64,000 bases of DNA, taken from contig NW_001799621.1 in assembly GCF_000165425.1 (NCBI RefSeq), positions 305,784-369,783 of the forward strand. The letters run 5' to 3'. How positions within the stretch are numbered: position 1 is the stretch's first letter; each line of letters opens with the position of its first letter. Of this stretch, positions 24,934 to 37,922 are shown piece by piece. The notes under the pieces were generated by a model that saw nothing but the letters and a program-made list of their open reading frames with translations, was not told where the DNA came from and did not search any database. Source of the DNA: Paramecium tetraurelia. Taxonomy: Eukaryota > Ciliophora > Oligohymenophorea > Peniculida > Parameciidae. The position numbers and the translations under genes are program-made.

Positions 24934-27156
24934 ATGAACGTTTAATAAACAAAGACATCATCACTTAAGGACTTTTAAATCATTTAAGAGTTAGGAAAGG
25001 GATCATTTAGTACAGTGTACAAGGTATATTTGGGTTTTAACGGTAGGTGAAAAGAATAGCGGATGGCTAAGAATATGCATTAAAGAAAGTGAAATTAGGA
25101 TCTTTAAAATAGAAAGAAAAAGAGAACGCACTAAATGAAGTCAGACTATTGGCTTCGATTAATAACAAGTATATAGTAGCCTACAAAGTAACATAACGAG
25201 TGATAAATCTAGGAAGCCTTCTTTGATGATGAATCCAAATGTTTATGTACTGTAATGGAACTTTTATCTGGAGGTGACGTGTATCGTAGAATCACTCAGG
25301 CTCTAAAGGGAGGCCCTTAATTCTCAGAGTAAGATATATGGAAAGCCTTGATTCACATGATTTTGGGGTATGAGTTTGTAGTTAAATAGATTGAAAACAC
25401 TTCATGATTAGAAGATAGTGCATAGAGATTTAAAATCAGCAAATGTTTTTCTTTCTCGAGATGGAACTTTCAAATTGGGAGATCTGAATGTGGCAAAGGT
25501 AGCTAAGCAAGGATTTGTTTATACTTAAACTGGAACACCATATTATGCTAGTCCTGAAGTGTGGAGAGATGAACCGTACGATTTGAAGAGTGATATTTGG
25601 TATTTAAATTTAATCATATATAAGGTCCTTGGGTTGTGTTCTTTATGAAATGTGTTGTTTGTAAACTCCATTCAGAGCAAAAGAAATGGATGTCCTTTTT
25701 CAAAAAGTCTAAAAAGGGTTGTATGATTAAATACCAGCCAAATATTCAAAAGATCTAGCTTATGTCATATCTTTGTTATTAAAAACGCAATCTTCTTCAA
25801 GACCGAATTGCGAAGAACTATTAAAAATACCCATAATCCAAGGCAGAATGAAGGACATTGAAACTTGCATCAATCATTAACCATAAAATTAAGAACTTTT
25901 GAAGACAATATAAATCCCAAGAACTATTGATTAATTGAATTCTCAATTTCCAAAATCTAAATACGAAAATGAGGTTATGAGTTTTGAGAGAAACATTGAA
26001 AATAAGTCAACAGAAAATTCCTCAAGTCCTTTCAGATCTCCACAATAAATAACTAAGACATAGTAGGATTCTCGAATAAGCTAAGGAAAAGATCGATAAG
26101 TCACTGATATCACAAAAAGTCTAGCTTACATAGAAAGACAGAACAAATATCCTTTGTTAGTTGAAGGACCTAGACCCTCGGCATCAAGAAAAATTGAAAA
26201 ACCAAAATCTGCTTAACCTTAACTTCGCTATGAGAAAGAAGAAAAAGGATAACAATTAGGAAATTCAAGTATAAAGAATTCATAAGTGAATAATAAATAC
26301 AAAGAGTCTGAAAACCTTAGGATGAAAAGGGAAAATGAACTTAAAGCTTTATAAGAACAATAAGATTTAAAATATCGAGAGTTAAGAAACTTGAAATAAG
26401 CACGGGAAGCTTCAAAAGGAATAAATGCTGAAAATAGACGAGTTTCTCCTATTTCCTAAGCAAAATAAAATGAATAATAGAGACCTTATCAATAGTAGCA
26501 AAGTGTATAAAGGCAATCTTATTCTCCTATTACTCGAAAAGTAGAAATACCTTAATATAATAAGTAAATATATCAAATGATTTTTAGTAATAGAATAGTA
26601 TAAAGTCAAATATAAAGTAGACCTCAAATAAGTCAATCTATTAATATTAGTAATCCAAGTTTATAAATTCATTCATCAATATCTCATCAAGAGATTCCAA
26701 CCAGCAAAAGACAATAAATCCCACAATCAGCAGCTCCAATTACTTAAAAATACTCAACAAACCAATAATAAAGGCCAATATCAGATAGATATTAACATCC
26801 GTAATCCGCATTACCATCAAGAGTAGATTAGCAAAAATTAGATAGATAATAAGTATTTCCAGTTCAAGCAAGAGTTGTTAAAACTAAATAAATTGAACAA
26901 AAAAGTTAATAAACAAAATAGACAAGGCCATTATCATCAAATTTAACACCTAATGAGAGATTAGTAAAATAAGAATATTAGCCTTAATATAATTAAATTC
27001 AAGTAAATTATAACCATTATTATCCAATTGAAACCTATTAACGTCATGCATCAGATTAAAACTTAATCAGATATTAGTAATTTGATTATCATATATTTTA
27101 GGTAACGATAATAAAATAAATAAATAAGGCAGAATGTAGAGGGTAGAAAAATATGA
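24934..27156 (+). CDS. NEK (NIMA-related) protein kinase
   Basis: Introns 25024-25046, 25188-25212, 25368-25389, 25600-25624 and 27077-27101 (22-25 nt) leave 2103 nt, 700 residues. The kinase domain occupies the first 270 residues: [36 protein letters not shown], catalytic loop [14 protein letters not shown] in place of DFG (seen in many NEKs), [11 protein letters not shown] and [13 protein letters not shown]. The remaining 430 residues are basic, S/Q/Y-rich and low complexity with a short coiled coil (ENELKALQEQQDLKYREL). NEKs of ciliates act on cilia length and cell division; the specific role is not visible here. Confidence 0.9.
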
Positions 27157-27426
27157 TAATTTATTACTATATCAATAATTATCAGTAATATTAATTTTTA
27201 TTTTTTACCTTGCATTTTCTATCAATTGTAAATCAAATTTGTTTGATCTACACACAAGACTACTTAATCAAATACTATTCTAATCATTTTGGAAATGGCT
27301 TAGAACCTTTTGATAAGTCAAAAAACCATTCTTAATTTTTAAATAGTTGATCATTGAAATCTTAAACTTTTACATTTAGAAATTTATTTTGAAGTAAAAA
27401 ATACTTAAATATTTTAATATAATGAT

Positions 27427-28924
27427 TCATTCTAATTTCATAACTGTTAATAGATTAACATCAGCCTTATTATATAATAAGATATATTCTCCATTTTAGC
27501 CGATTCCTAATTTATTATATTCCCCTGCAATAGACATTTGATGAACAAACTTCTTTTCATTTTAATTGAATCTCATAACATCAATTTCTTTACTTTCCTT
27601 CTTTTAAATAAGCAATATTTTAATATCTGTATCATAACAAATTGGTAATTGATATATCTGATTTTCAAGGAAGGTGCTAGCTTCTACTTTAACGTAAGCT
27701 TGTTCCTCATTTTTTTTAAAGAAGTATATTTAGTTTGAAGAAGTCACAAAGAAAATTTCATGATCGATGAAATAAACTTTATTATTTTTATCTGGTTCTA
27801 ATCCTTCAATTATTTATTTAGATTGACCCTAGTTATCATCGGAAATATTCCATATCTATACTTTTGAAAAAGAACTAGAGATTAATTCACTGGATATTGG
27901 ATTGAATGCTATTGAACTCATCTAACCGAATTCTTTGTTTTCTATAGTTGACACTTTTTCCAAATCATAATTCTATTTTTTTAAGTAAATTTCAATAGTT
28001 TTGTCATCTCCTGCACAGAATAATTTAGAATCATCATCACTAAGCGTCAAATCAACGATGCCCTTACCATTGTGCGTTTTAATTTATTTCTTGTTTTTTC
28101 CATCCTTCCTCTTTTAAAGCCCATATATTTAATTACCCATTATCAGTACCATAATATATATCATCACTTGTTTTAGCAAATTTCACACAAGTCATTAATT
28201 CCATATCATCATCCTCAATATTCTACTTCATCTTCTGCAGAGTGTGATCTTAAATTTTTAAGAAATGGATTTCAAAACTTTCTGAATAGGCTATAATGTT
28301 ATTATCTTTATTAATCGTAATAAAGTCAACATTAGATTTATCCATTATTGATGCAAATATTTGATATTAAATTTTTTGCCTTACTTCCTACAATTGTATT
28401 TATTGTTAATTTTATTGTTGATTTTGTTGTAAATTTTATTGTTATAATCCTGTACTAAACTAGTAATCATTTATAGCTTTTTAAAGCATTGCTTGAAATG
28501 CTTTTTCTAATTCTAAAATATTTTTTTTTTCTTCCTAAATTTAGTGTAATGTAGTATCATCTTTTGTAAACGAATTACCATTCTATTTGAACTTAACGAA
28601 ATTTTATTCTTGATCTTAATAATCCTCAACTTTTCTTTGTTATTCAGCAAAATAAGATAATAGTTATTCTCTTTTTTTTGTAACAGTTTCAATATGGGAA
28701 TTCATACTAATTTGTAGATTCTCTTAGACTTCCAACATTTTTTTCTTTGCTTACCTCAATTTTTCTAATGTATCAACCTCATTTTTTTAAAGGAGAGATT
28801 TTTTTTTGCCTTAATATTCCTGCACTATTTCATTGACTTATTGATGGCATATTCTACACATAGGCTTTCCTTATTCATTAATGGATTCAATTTACTACTA
28901 ATGATCTTTGCAAACTGAATTCAT
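27427..28924 (-). CDS. WD40 protein with N-terminal Cys/His motif and coiled coil
   Basis: ATG at 28924, TGA 27427-27429. The N-terminus has VCKDHQQQIESINEQGKPMC then RICH, a B-box-like Cys/His spacing, followed by a coiled coil (KKMLEVQENLQISMNSH, ALEKAFQ-type heptads). The C-terminal 270 residues are WD40-like (YYGTDNGQLNIWALK, KLFCAGDDKTIEIYLKK, SSSFSKVQIWNISDD). At about 28112 the frame shifts by one base. Either a single base is in error at the TTTTAAAG run, or a 28-nt GT...AG intron (GTAATTAAAT... to AAAAGAG) removes the WD strand just before it. The intron restores the frame (1470 nt, 489 residues), but the first option keeps a better repeat. Confidence 0.7.
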
Positions 28925-29055
28925 TCTTTGAATTATAAATACTTTTTTTAATTAATGTAAAATAAGATTTTTGGCAGCCCTATTTCTATTAAAATTTTTT
29001 AGTATAAATATAAATTAAATGTTTTTTAATTAATATGTCATCTAGAAATAGGTAC

Positions 29056-31691
29056 TCAATCAAAATATTCAATTTTTATTTATTTACTTATCTCATCAGC
29101 AGAATGAAATTAGAATTGCTCGTATTCCTCTCCTCCATAATGTTTAGAAACAATAATATAAAATTAACTCAGCAATGATAAGGAATTCTAGATTATTTCT
29201 TTAATTTAAATCTAAAATCTCAATAAATTATTACTTATATCTAATCGAAAGTGCTTTTATCTAAAAAGTTGTTGAGTTTAAGATTAATCTCCTAAATAAA
29301 ATCAATAATATTTTCATAAAAAAGGGAATAAGACCTCTTGATCTGCCCTTATGAGATCAGTAAATTGAAATCCTTTTGTGCCTACCCCAATTTCTATTCA
29401 TCCTTTTCTATTAATTTTATTACAATTTTTACCTTCTACCAATTTGTGCTACAAATATTAATAGTTTCTAATATATTAAATTAATGTTTTGGCAACAATA
29501 AAAGTCATGTCTTTAACAAACTAAAACAGCATCAAATTCTTTTGATTCATAAGGTTATTCTTCCAATCAACTTCATATTAATTAATTTTAGGCATCCCCT
29601 TATATACAAATTGAAAGAAGTTTGTAATGTAAGTCCATAATTTCTCAGGAGATCTTAATTCTATCCATTAAATTTCAGGTCTCAATTATCCTGTGATTAA
29701 TTATAGCAAAACTGCTTTTGTTTCACTAAAATCAAGTTCACTCTCTTTTACTATGTAGTCTCCACCTAATTATGCCAATCCATCACATAAATAGATGATA
29801 TTCTTTAAATAAAATACGTAGCTATCAAATTTAACCTAAAATAAAACAGTTATTTACATCAAATTATTCTGCAACTAATTTCAACTGAGAATTGATTTCC
29901 CTTAGAGTTTCTCCAGCCAATTATCTGAAAATCACTTAATCCACTGATCTTTACATTTTAGTTATCAGATCTAATCCAAATATCACAGCTGGATAAAGAT
30001 CACTTCTTTAGATCTCGTACCCTTTTGGAATAGGTTAGGTTTTTAAGAATTTATGAATCACTAATTTTTATTTTTATCTGATGTAATCTTTTGGGGAATA
30101 CGAATATATTTTCTATTGAATTTAAACCTAAGATGATTAAATGGATTTGTGGATGATGTCTAAATTTATTTTTTCCAGAAACAAGTTCGTAAAGATGTTT
30201 AAGTAGTTCTAAAAACACTCCACTATTTAGTTTTAATCCTATGAATATAAATGGTTTCTATACTTTTCCTTAGGAGATGATTTGAAATATTGGAAATAAA
30301 TAATCTTTTTCATCCAATGAATTCTCTTTTATTTTCTAAAATACTTTTGTAGCATGATTTTTCAATTACAACAACGATTCACTAATCATGACTAATTAAT
30401 CTAAATTATAGATCTTCTATAAAAATATTCTCATTGTCTAATAGTAATTATCAAGAATTCTTGATAGATGTTATTTATCATTTTCTTTAACAATCCTTAA
30501 ATTTAACCTGAAAAACATTCTTGAATAAAATGATTCAATTACTGTTGTCTCAAATATAATCCCGCATAAAGCTTCGAATATGAGTATTTCTTACTACTTC
30601 TATAAATGTTAATTACTAACCAATTTTTGCTATATTAAACTCTAATTTATTTTATGCAAAATCTAACCTGTTTAATTGAGATTGCTTGATTACTTATTAA
30701 TCAATTCATTGATTTGTTAGTGTAAATTTAATCTATTGTAAAAATTGTATTATAAAAATACATCATTATACAATGAATATAGATCCTAATCACCTTAAAT
30801 TTGGGATTCAATGTAAAGAAACAGATCCTTCATTTATTCTGTTATATTGAATTTTTAAAATTCCTCTTCGTATTAATAATTATTCTTGATTTAAGGATCC
30901 TTGAATTTCAATTGTGGAATCAATTATGGAAATATAATTTATAAAAATTATAACTTTAATGGATTGGGTTGAAGGATATTATTATCATCAGCATTAAAAT
31001 CTTAATAGCCAAAAAAACGTGGAGGATAAAATACACAAATTAAGTCTTTTAATTGAGAAAACTTTTAATTGATAAATTAGGATTCTTTGTTTAAAAGCTT
31101 CATTAAAGAACTTTTGCAAGTGCCTAATAATCTTTTCTTCAATTATTAATATTAAAGAATGCATTTGTCACTTTGATAATAGTTGGGTTTTGAAGAAAAG
31201 AAAATCATGCCTTCTTGAATCTCGCTGATTAACACTTAATAATTGATTTCCTTTTTGTCATCATTCTCTAAATCCCTTGAAATCTTTTGGATGTTATAGT
31301 AATATTGGATGTTTTCTTAAATTTGAAATTGATATTCCAATAACTCTTTTTGTTCATTGATGTGAATATTAGCTTCTTGATGAAATTGACTAATCTTTTG
31401 GACAATCTTGTCTTTATCATCATTCAATTTTTTCAATTAATCACATATTGTTTCTAAATTTTGTGTTATGCTTTGTAACGATGATAATTTTTCCTAATAT
31501 TATCCTTAGATCGTTTCCAAACGAAAGAAGTCATCATTTTTCTTATCGCGTTTCTTATAAAATTAAAAATTAGTTGTCTTCTCTTTTTCTTAATAAACTT
31601 TTTGTTGCTAACTTTCCATTTCATCTATCATTGCTTATTCCTAAGGAGTTAAGGCATTGCTCTATTCCCATTATACAATGTTGATTTACAT
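29056..31691 (-). CDS. COG3: COG3, conserved oligomeric Golgi complex subunit 3
   Basis: ATG at 31691, TGA 29056-29058. Introns 30239-30263, 29836-29857, 29408-29432 and 29212-29234 (25, 22, 25 and 23 nt) leave 2541 nt, 846 residues. COG3 features: the N-terminal WEQSNALTPQEQAMI, a coiled-coil region with QEGMIFFSSKPNYYQSDKCI corresponding to the conserved 'ISSHPNFKD' segment, LMKLLNKESQ, and the later block RSDLYPAVIFGLDLITKMQR. COG is an eight-subunit tether for retrograde vesicles within the Golgi. The upstream in-frame ATG at 31691 was preferred over 31631 because the intervening residues match the family's start. Confidence 0.8.
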
Positions 31692-32041
31692 AATTATTTA
31701 AGAATATTTATATATGTATTAACAAAATTAAAATGTTAATTTCATCAATCCTAGGATGGAGTTCCTTGTTTTTAATCACAAATTACTCTCTCTACAAATA
31801 CTATTTCACTTAACCCCTCAAGGCCTTAACATTAGCTTAAATTATTAAAAGAGACCTTTGGAAATGGAGATTTTAAAAATGGAAATCCTCAATAAATCGC
31901 TCCCCTTATTAAATAGAATTGAAATTTGGCCTAAATCACAAACCGATAAGTGGTAATTACGTATAACAAAATATTTAAACAATCGGAGAAACACACGCAT
32001 TATTCATCAACAATCAGAATAATTACTAACATTTAACAAAT
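31692..32041. other. Divergent intergenic region
   Basis: About 350 bp between the COG3 start (-) and the next start (+). AT-rich, no frame or repeat recognised, presumably both promoters. Confidence 0.6.
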
Positions 32042-32576
32042 ATGAATGTGAAATAAATTAATGATTTTCAAGTTGGAATGAACCAATTATTTTATTACAA
32101 TTTCCATTCTGATTACATTTTATTGTCAATATGCCACAAACTTGATGATGAAAATAATACCTATAATATTTTAGTGCAGAGTAAGAAGTTTACAAGAAAG
32201 GAAGAGGAAGGTAATTTGAAAGAATTGGCAGGAGAATACGTGTATTTTATTTTAAAATAAGATTCAAAAGTAAGGATTTGCTAAAATTTTGGGAATAAAA
32301 CCATGGATATTGACTTTATTGATAGGATCATATAGCATACAATTAAAAATGAGAAGGTCATTGAATACATAGATTTAGATGGAACATGGTTTAATGAAAA
32401 CTCTTAATGTATTTAAATTATATATAATAGATTGTAAATGTGTACTTAAGTTGGATGAGCAATACAATTTAATTAACATAAATAAAATTAATAATTTCGA
32501 AATAATTGAAAGTTAGAAAATGTATGATAAAATAATTGATAATCTAAAGAATAAAACTATATTATATATAAATTGA
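32042..32576 (+). CDS. Uncharacterised small protein
   Basis: ATG 32042, one 22-nt intron (32409-32430), 513 nt, 170 residues, TGA 32574-32576. The upstream ATG gives MNVKQINDFQVGMNQLFYYN in frame with the rest. Alternating hydrophobic strands (DYILLSICHKLDDENNTYNI, KVIEYIDLDGTWFNEN) suggest a small beta-rich domain. I do not recognise a family. It converges tail to tail with the next minus-strand gene, 45 bp away. Confidence 0.65.
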
Positions 32577-32621
32577 ATATGAATTTTTATTAGATATTTT
32601 AATATAATTGATTCACTTTTT

Positions 32622-33970
32622 TCATAATTATAACTTCTATTAGACAGATCTTGGGGTAGTAAGAGTTTTAAATGATATAGGTTTTTATGGTATTTTTGAT
32701 TTGATGTTATTACTTATTTAATGACAAGTCTTTGCTCCAATATTCCTAGTTGATAAAAGGTTGTTGTTAGGTTTTCTGATAACATATACATAAGATATTA
32801 CCTTGATGAAGTGTCGTGGAAGGTCTGAGTCTTGCCTACTTTGCTATTGGATTTAGGTGTCATTTTGGAAGTACATTAAGTCTTCATATTTCTGGGAGAT
32901 TTGAAAAAGTTTTCCTTTTTATCTTCACCAAAATGCACACTCTTGATTTCTCTGGAGGGATCTTTATTTTTCACCGCAGTTCTTTTTTTTAATTAGATCT
33001 TTTCATTTACTCTTTTATGTACTTCATAAATATATAATTTACATTAATCTAAGATTTGTTGATGTTTGAGTTTTGGTTTTGGTGGATCCAATTCACCACA
33101 TTAATCAGGATGAATGATTTTTAACTGTCTTTTTTAAGATGTTATCAATTATTTAATATTTTTCATTTTATCGGTTGTAAGAATTTGTTATAATTTGAAT
33201 TCTTTGATGATGTTATTATTATCTTATTGTCTTTCAGTCTTTAATTTTTCAATTTTCAAGAGTTGTTGATGAATATCATTGTTATTGTTCACTTTACGAT
33301 TTTGTTTATCTTAATTGTGTTTTGAATAAGAAGGAGTATTTTGTAATTCATCAAGTACATTTCCAACAATGATTCCACTTTCAATGGTGTGAGAAGGAGG
33401 TGTGCTTTCTGTTTAGATTGGCTAATCTCCTACTATGCCTTTGGGGGGTTTTTCTGGATTGTTTTTGTTCTCCTCATCGATTATTTTCTAAATTTTGTAA
33501 TATTCGAGCTTTCTTTTTTAATTGTAATATTCATTCAAAATATTAACAATGGAACCTGATACGGCCCATCTAGGTAAATCATTGTGAAACTAAGAGGTTA
33601 AATAAATTATTACTTTGTAAAATTCTGTTAGAACTTCCATTTTATTATCTAAACAATGAGGTTGATATACTTTTTTCATATACTCAACATCTTCATCCAA
33701 CAACACTAAGTCCTATTTAAATATTGTGAATATGTACTTTGAACACTATGTTCGGTTTGGTGGGTTGATCCAAAATGATTTCATTGATATCCTTTGTAAA
33801 ATAGTAATTTTGTGATTCAGCATATTTATTATAAAGAGAATTAGTGATCCTCTCTGGTAAGGATACTTTCTTGATAATTAATTTAATTTCAGTCTACCTT
33901 TACACTGCATTTCTTCGAAGTTATTGCCATATAAAGTCATCCGAATCGGCTAACAGAAAAGACAATTCAT
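32622..33970 (-). CDS. Uncharacterised basic protein; start uncertain
   Basis: TGA 32622-32624; introns 32776-32801 (26 nt) and 33713-33737 (25 nt). The frame reads DSDDFIWQQLRRNAVQRQ at its N-terminus, has a helical middle (YMKKVYQPHCLDNKMEVLTEFYKVI, of which only short parts are diagnostic) and a Lys/Ser/Thr-rich tail. No ATG lies in frame upstream before a TGA. The nearest ATG (33970) joins the frame only if a 14-nt GT...AG segment at about 33952-33965 is removed; that gives 1284 nt, a multiple of three. Otherwise the real start is an unseen 5' exon. No family recognised. Confidence 0.55.
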
Positions 33971-34090
33971 TTAATTAAAAAAATTATTAACAATAATTAA
34001 AAGAAAAAACAATATATCTTCATTTTCTCAAAGCAATGCTATTGCTTTTTAACTACTTTTAATTAACAATCTTTCCTGGTTGTCTTAAAA

Positions 34091-34903
34091 TCATAGTGAT
34101 AGATCTCTCTCTAGTTTATTGCACAATTGGTATATCCCCTTAGGACCCTTGTTTATTAAATGATTATCTAACAATACATCCTTACTTTTGAGACATCTAG
34201 GGTCTAGCTAACTTATACTATCATAAAATTACTTGGGATTTGAATTGTAGAAAGTATTATTGTGATTATGAAAACTATTATTGTTATTGTTATTATTGAC
34301 TCTTCTCTTATTTGTAATTTATGAAATAAGAGCAGGTAAATCCAATTCTAATAATTTCTATGCCATAGATTAATTCTAGAAATTATCAATTGATGAATAG
34401 TTGACATTGGAGACTCTCTTTGGCTAATAGGGTTATTTTTCTAGATTGTAATTAATACAAATAATTACATGTATTGGACTTAATTTGTTATTGTTAACTA
34501 GATTTCTGCTTTTGAAGATACTCAAAACTTTCATTTACATTTTTTTTTATATTCCCTCTATCTTTTTCTGTCACTTCCGTTGTGATTGTAAAAGAATTAC
34601 GATTTCTATTTTCTTTTTCTGACAAATTCCATTTGTTTAACTGTCTTCTTTCACCTTCGTTGGTATTCAAAGTTTCGAAAGTGACTGTGTGTTGTTTTCT
34701 TAACGACTGTGTGGCTTCTGGGATTTATTAGAATTCCTGGGGAGTATCACTATCGAATAAATTAGGAGCTCTTATGCTTAAGATCTATTAGGCTTGTAAG
34801 CATAAGTTACTGAGCTGTTTTGCTAATCCATTTTTATGAACTCATCCTCATCTGATGATGAGCTATTCTCTGAGGAGATATCAAACACTATGTTTTGTTA
34901 CAT
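34091..34903 (-). CDS. Uncharacterised S/N/Q-rich protein
   Basis: ATG at 34903, TGA 34091-34093. Introns 34785-34810 and 34441-34468 (26 and 28 nt) leave 759 nt, 252 residues. An acidic start (SENSSSDDEDEFIKMD) is followed by a polar middle and a poly-Asn run near 34270-34300. The whole protein looks disordered. No family recognised. The exact frame restoration by both introns supports a real gene. Confidence 0.65.
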
Positions 34904-35220
34904 TTTAAATTAATTATTTATAAAATAGCAGTTAATTTGATCTTGTTATGGCCATCATTTAAATCAACTTGTTTCTATGATTTGAAAAGGATCCATATTA
35001 TAATGCAAGTAAATTACAGGTTGTAGAACACTTTAATAAAATTAAAAATAGGTTCTCTCAGGTTTATATCCTAATAGTATTAGATCTATTATAATATATT
35101 AATGTAAAATATAATACATTTGAATTTTTGATGTTGTAATGAGAACTTAATAGTAGAAGTTACGACATAATTATTTTTTGATTCTTCTGTTATTGATTAC
35201 TTTATTAATAATTATTTCAT

Positions 35221-36611
35221 ATGGAGATGTTTGATGATACAATAAGAGAATTATTGAGTAAAAACAAGGATATTGCAAAAATTGTAGATTTAGAAAAGCT
35301 CTCCTAGCAACCAGGGTTTAGGATTGAGCAAAATAACAGCTACGTTTATATAGGATAGGTGTAAAATGGAATGAAGCATGGAACAGGTAGTTTTGGGAAT
35401 TTTATATATAGGTATTTTAAAACTTTTAGACTCCTTAAGAATTTATGTGGGAGAATGGCAAAACGATAAAAAATGTGGGCTTGCGTATGAGAAATTCTAA
35501 AGCGGAGCTGAGTATTTCGGGAATTACAATAACAATAAATAAAATGGTTATGGAGAATATGTTTGGGCTAATGGCGAGAGCTACAAAGGAAATTGGGTAG
35601 AGGGCAAGAAGTGTGGTTATGGAGAATGGTTTGGATAAAATACTTCGTATAAGGGTGAGTGGAATAATGGATTTGTTGAAGGAAAGGGAGTGTATTAATC
35701 TGAAAATGGTATTTTTGAGCTCATAAGTCAGGGGATTAATATACAGGAGACTTTTTGCAATCAATGAAGCATGGATTAGGGGAGGAATTATTTGCTAATG
35801 GAGACAAATATGCAGGCAGTTTTAAAAGTGGGAAGCCAGATGGCTATGGAGAATATTATTGGAAAAATGGAAGTTTATATTAAGGTACAGTTTGATTTCA
35901 TTGAAGGTTTCTTCATGGATGGCATGAGACATGGGCATGGAGTTTGGCAATCTAATACTCAAGGTAAAATTGATAGGTACGAGGGAGCATATTCTAACGA
36001 TAAAAAAAGTGGATACGGAGAGTTTGTGTGGTCCAACGGAACTGTCTATAAAGGAAATTATTTTGATGATTATAGGTAGGGGTATGGTGAGATGTATTAA
36101 AATGGAGTTATCTTTTATAAAAGGAGAGTGGGATCGAGGAGTCTAAGTGGAAAAATCAAATACAAGATTTAGATTTTAATAGAAAATGAAGACTCAAGAA
36201 ACAACAACCAGGAAATGGAAGTTCAACAACATAGATGAAATTTAAGAATTAGAAGAAGAAACTGTAACATCCGGAGCTGAAGCAAAAAACGAGAATAATC
36301 TCAAAACTATCTAGAAGAGTTCTCAATAATGTCGTTTGAAGACCTTAAATGTTGAGAGTAAACCATAAAATAATGATTATACTCCCATGAAACGAAGTCT
36401 TTAGTTATAAAAAAAGGCTCCACCTGTAATTTAAACGAGAAGTCGAACGCAATCTATGGGCAGTTGTAAAATACCAATTCTATAATAAAAATAAAGATCA
36501 AATTCGAATTAGATTACTAACAACTAAAAAATTGAATAACTAGTTAAATTGTCTCCTTATAAGCAAACCCTTAGAAGTGGAAGATTTAAATTATAGAAAA
36601 TATAACTATGA
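35221..36611 (+). CDS. MORN-repeat protein; frame broken by one T
   Basis: ATG 35221, TGA 36609-36611; introns 35387-35411, 35709-35731 and 35885-35906 (25, 23 and 22 nt). At least eight MORN units (YFGNYNNNKQNGYGEYVWANG, shown in part; YKGNWVEGKKCGYGEW; YEGAYSNDKKSGYGEF). At 36113-36116 a TTTT run breaks the last unit: GYGEMYQNGVIF and IKGEWDRGV are joined perfectly if one T is removed. The C-terminal 150 residues are S/K/Q-rich. MORN repeats bind phospholipids and are common in cortical and basal-body proteins. The extra T may be a sequencing error. Confidence 0.75.
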
Positions 36612-36662
36612 AATCAAATCTGATATCATCTTTGTGAATATAGTAATAAAGTTTTTAACTAA

Positions 36663-37439
36663 TCATTATTATTATAATCTTTATCTACAAACAGGACATG
36701 TATCATTTATTTCAGCCCATGGCCGAATACAATCTGAATGAAATACATGATTTGGATTGCAGGATAATGTAACAATTAGATCATCGTTATCATAAGGTTA
36801 TAAACAAATATAGCAAGGTTAGAAGGTTTGGCTATTCAAATCAGAATATTTGATTTAAGTTCCTATTAATCTAATTGCTTGTTCTTATCTTCTTCTTTCT
36901 TCTTCTCTTCTCTAACGATTAACTCTATATATAAAAAAGGGCATTATAAAACATATAGCAAGCAAACCAAAAGCAAATATTGCTAATACAATCCATCCAA
37001 AAAGTAATTGAACAACTAAAATCCATTTACTAAGCAAGAGCGTATTTTACAGCAACACGACATTCCCTAACCCAAACATTATGATATAGACAAATTCATT
37101 GCATTTGCTTAATGCTCCATGATTTCCCTTTACTGCAGCCCAAACATCTATTTAATCATTTAATTGTTCAATAAATTATCTTGAGCCTTCTGAGATTATG
37201 TCTACAGTTTTTCTTATTTTGATAACACTAAATAGATGAAACGAGTATTGTAACAATCTCCAAATCAAATAAAAAATCGATGCCTTTTAATATTCATACA
37301 ACCAAGGTAATGAAATATAAATTATGACAATGATTAATTAGATATTTAAGTACAATTAAATTAAATTTAGTGAACTGCTGATCTTTTTACACTACTCTTA
37401 GATTTCTACTAGTCTTTCTGAAATGATTAATTCATCCAT
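36663..37439 (-). CDS. RING-H2 membrane protein, probable E3 ubiquitin ligase
   Basis: Intronless, 777 nt, 258 residues. Hydrophobic segments near residues 39-54 and 146-178 ([19 protein letters not shown]) are separated by an amphipathic region. A basic E/R-rich linker follows, then a C-terminal RING-H2 finger at about 207-252: [36 protein letters not shown]. Spacing fits C3H2C3. Such proteins ubiquitinate membrane or ER/endosomal substrates with an E2; the substrate is unknown. Confidence 0.85.
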
Positions 37440-37625
37440 TTTAATAAAATATAAATAAATTATATAAACTATTCAGTCTCAATTCCAACACTCATTAAAT
37501 GATAAGAGAATATTTTTTTTATATATCTTTATTAAATCAATCAATAGTATTAAATATATTTTCTAAATTCAAGTATACGGGATTAATTTAAGATCAATCT
37601 TAATAAATAACAAAACTTATGATAT

Positions 37626-37922
37626 TCATATAAGAAACTACTTTTAAGCATTTTCTACTATTTGCTGAAATTTGAACACTTCATTGTATGGTACCAATAC
37701 ATTTAGAGATAGATTTGATGTGGTGCTATCAATCTCAAATTCTAATCATTGTTATTCAAAAAATCTTTTTGCAAGTTACTAATCTAACAATCTAATTTTA
37801 TTATGAAAGTCACTAAAATTGATGTATTTATGATTTAAATGAGATTCAAGTTTCATTAAGAATTGCTTCAATAGAAGTTGAGATTCTGATTTTTGTAATT
37901 TAATAAGATTTGTTCTTATCAT
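37626..37922 (-). pseudogene. Small gene with one internal TGA
   Basis: From ATG 37922 a frame of 98 codons runs to TGA 37626-37628 with protein-like composition throughout (ESQLLLKQFLMKLESHL; then FEIDSTTSNLSLNVLVPYNE). It is interrupted once by TGA at 37746-37748. No GT...AG intron spans the stop in the right phase. It could be a decayed gene, a stop-readthrough or selenocysteine case, or a base error (TGA for CGA/TTA-type codons). No family recognised. Confidence 0.4.
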
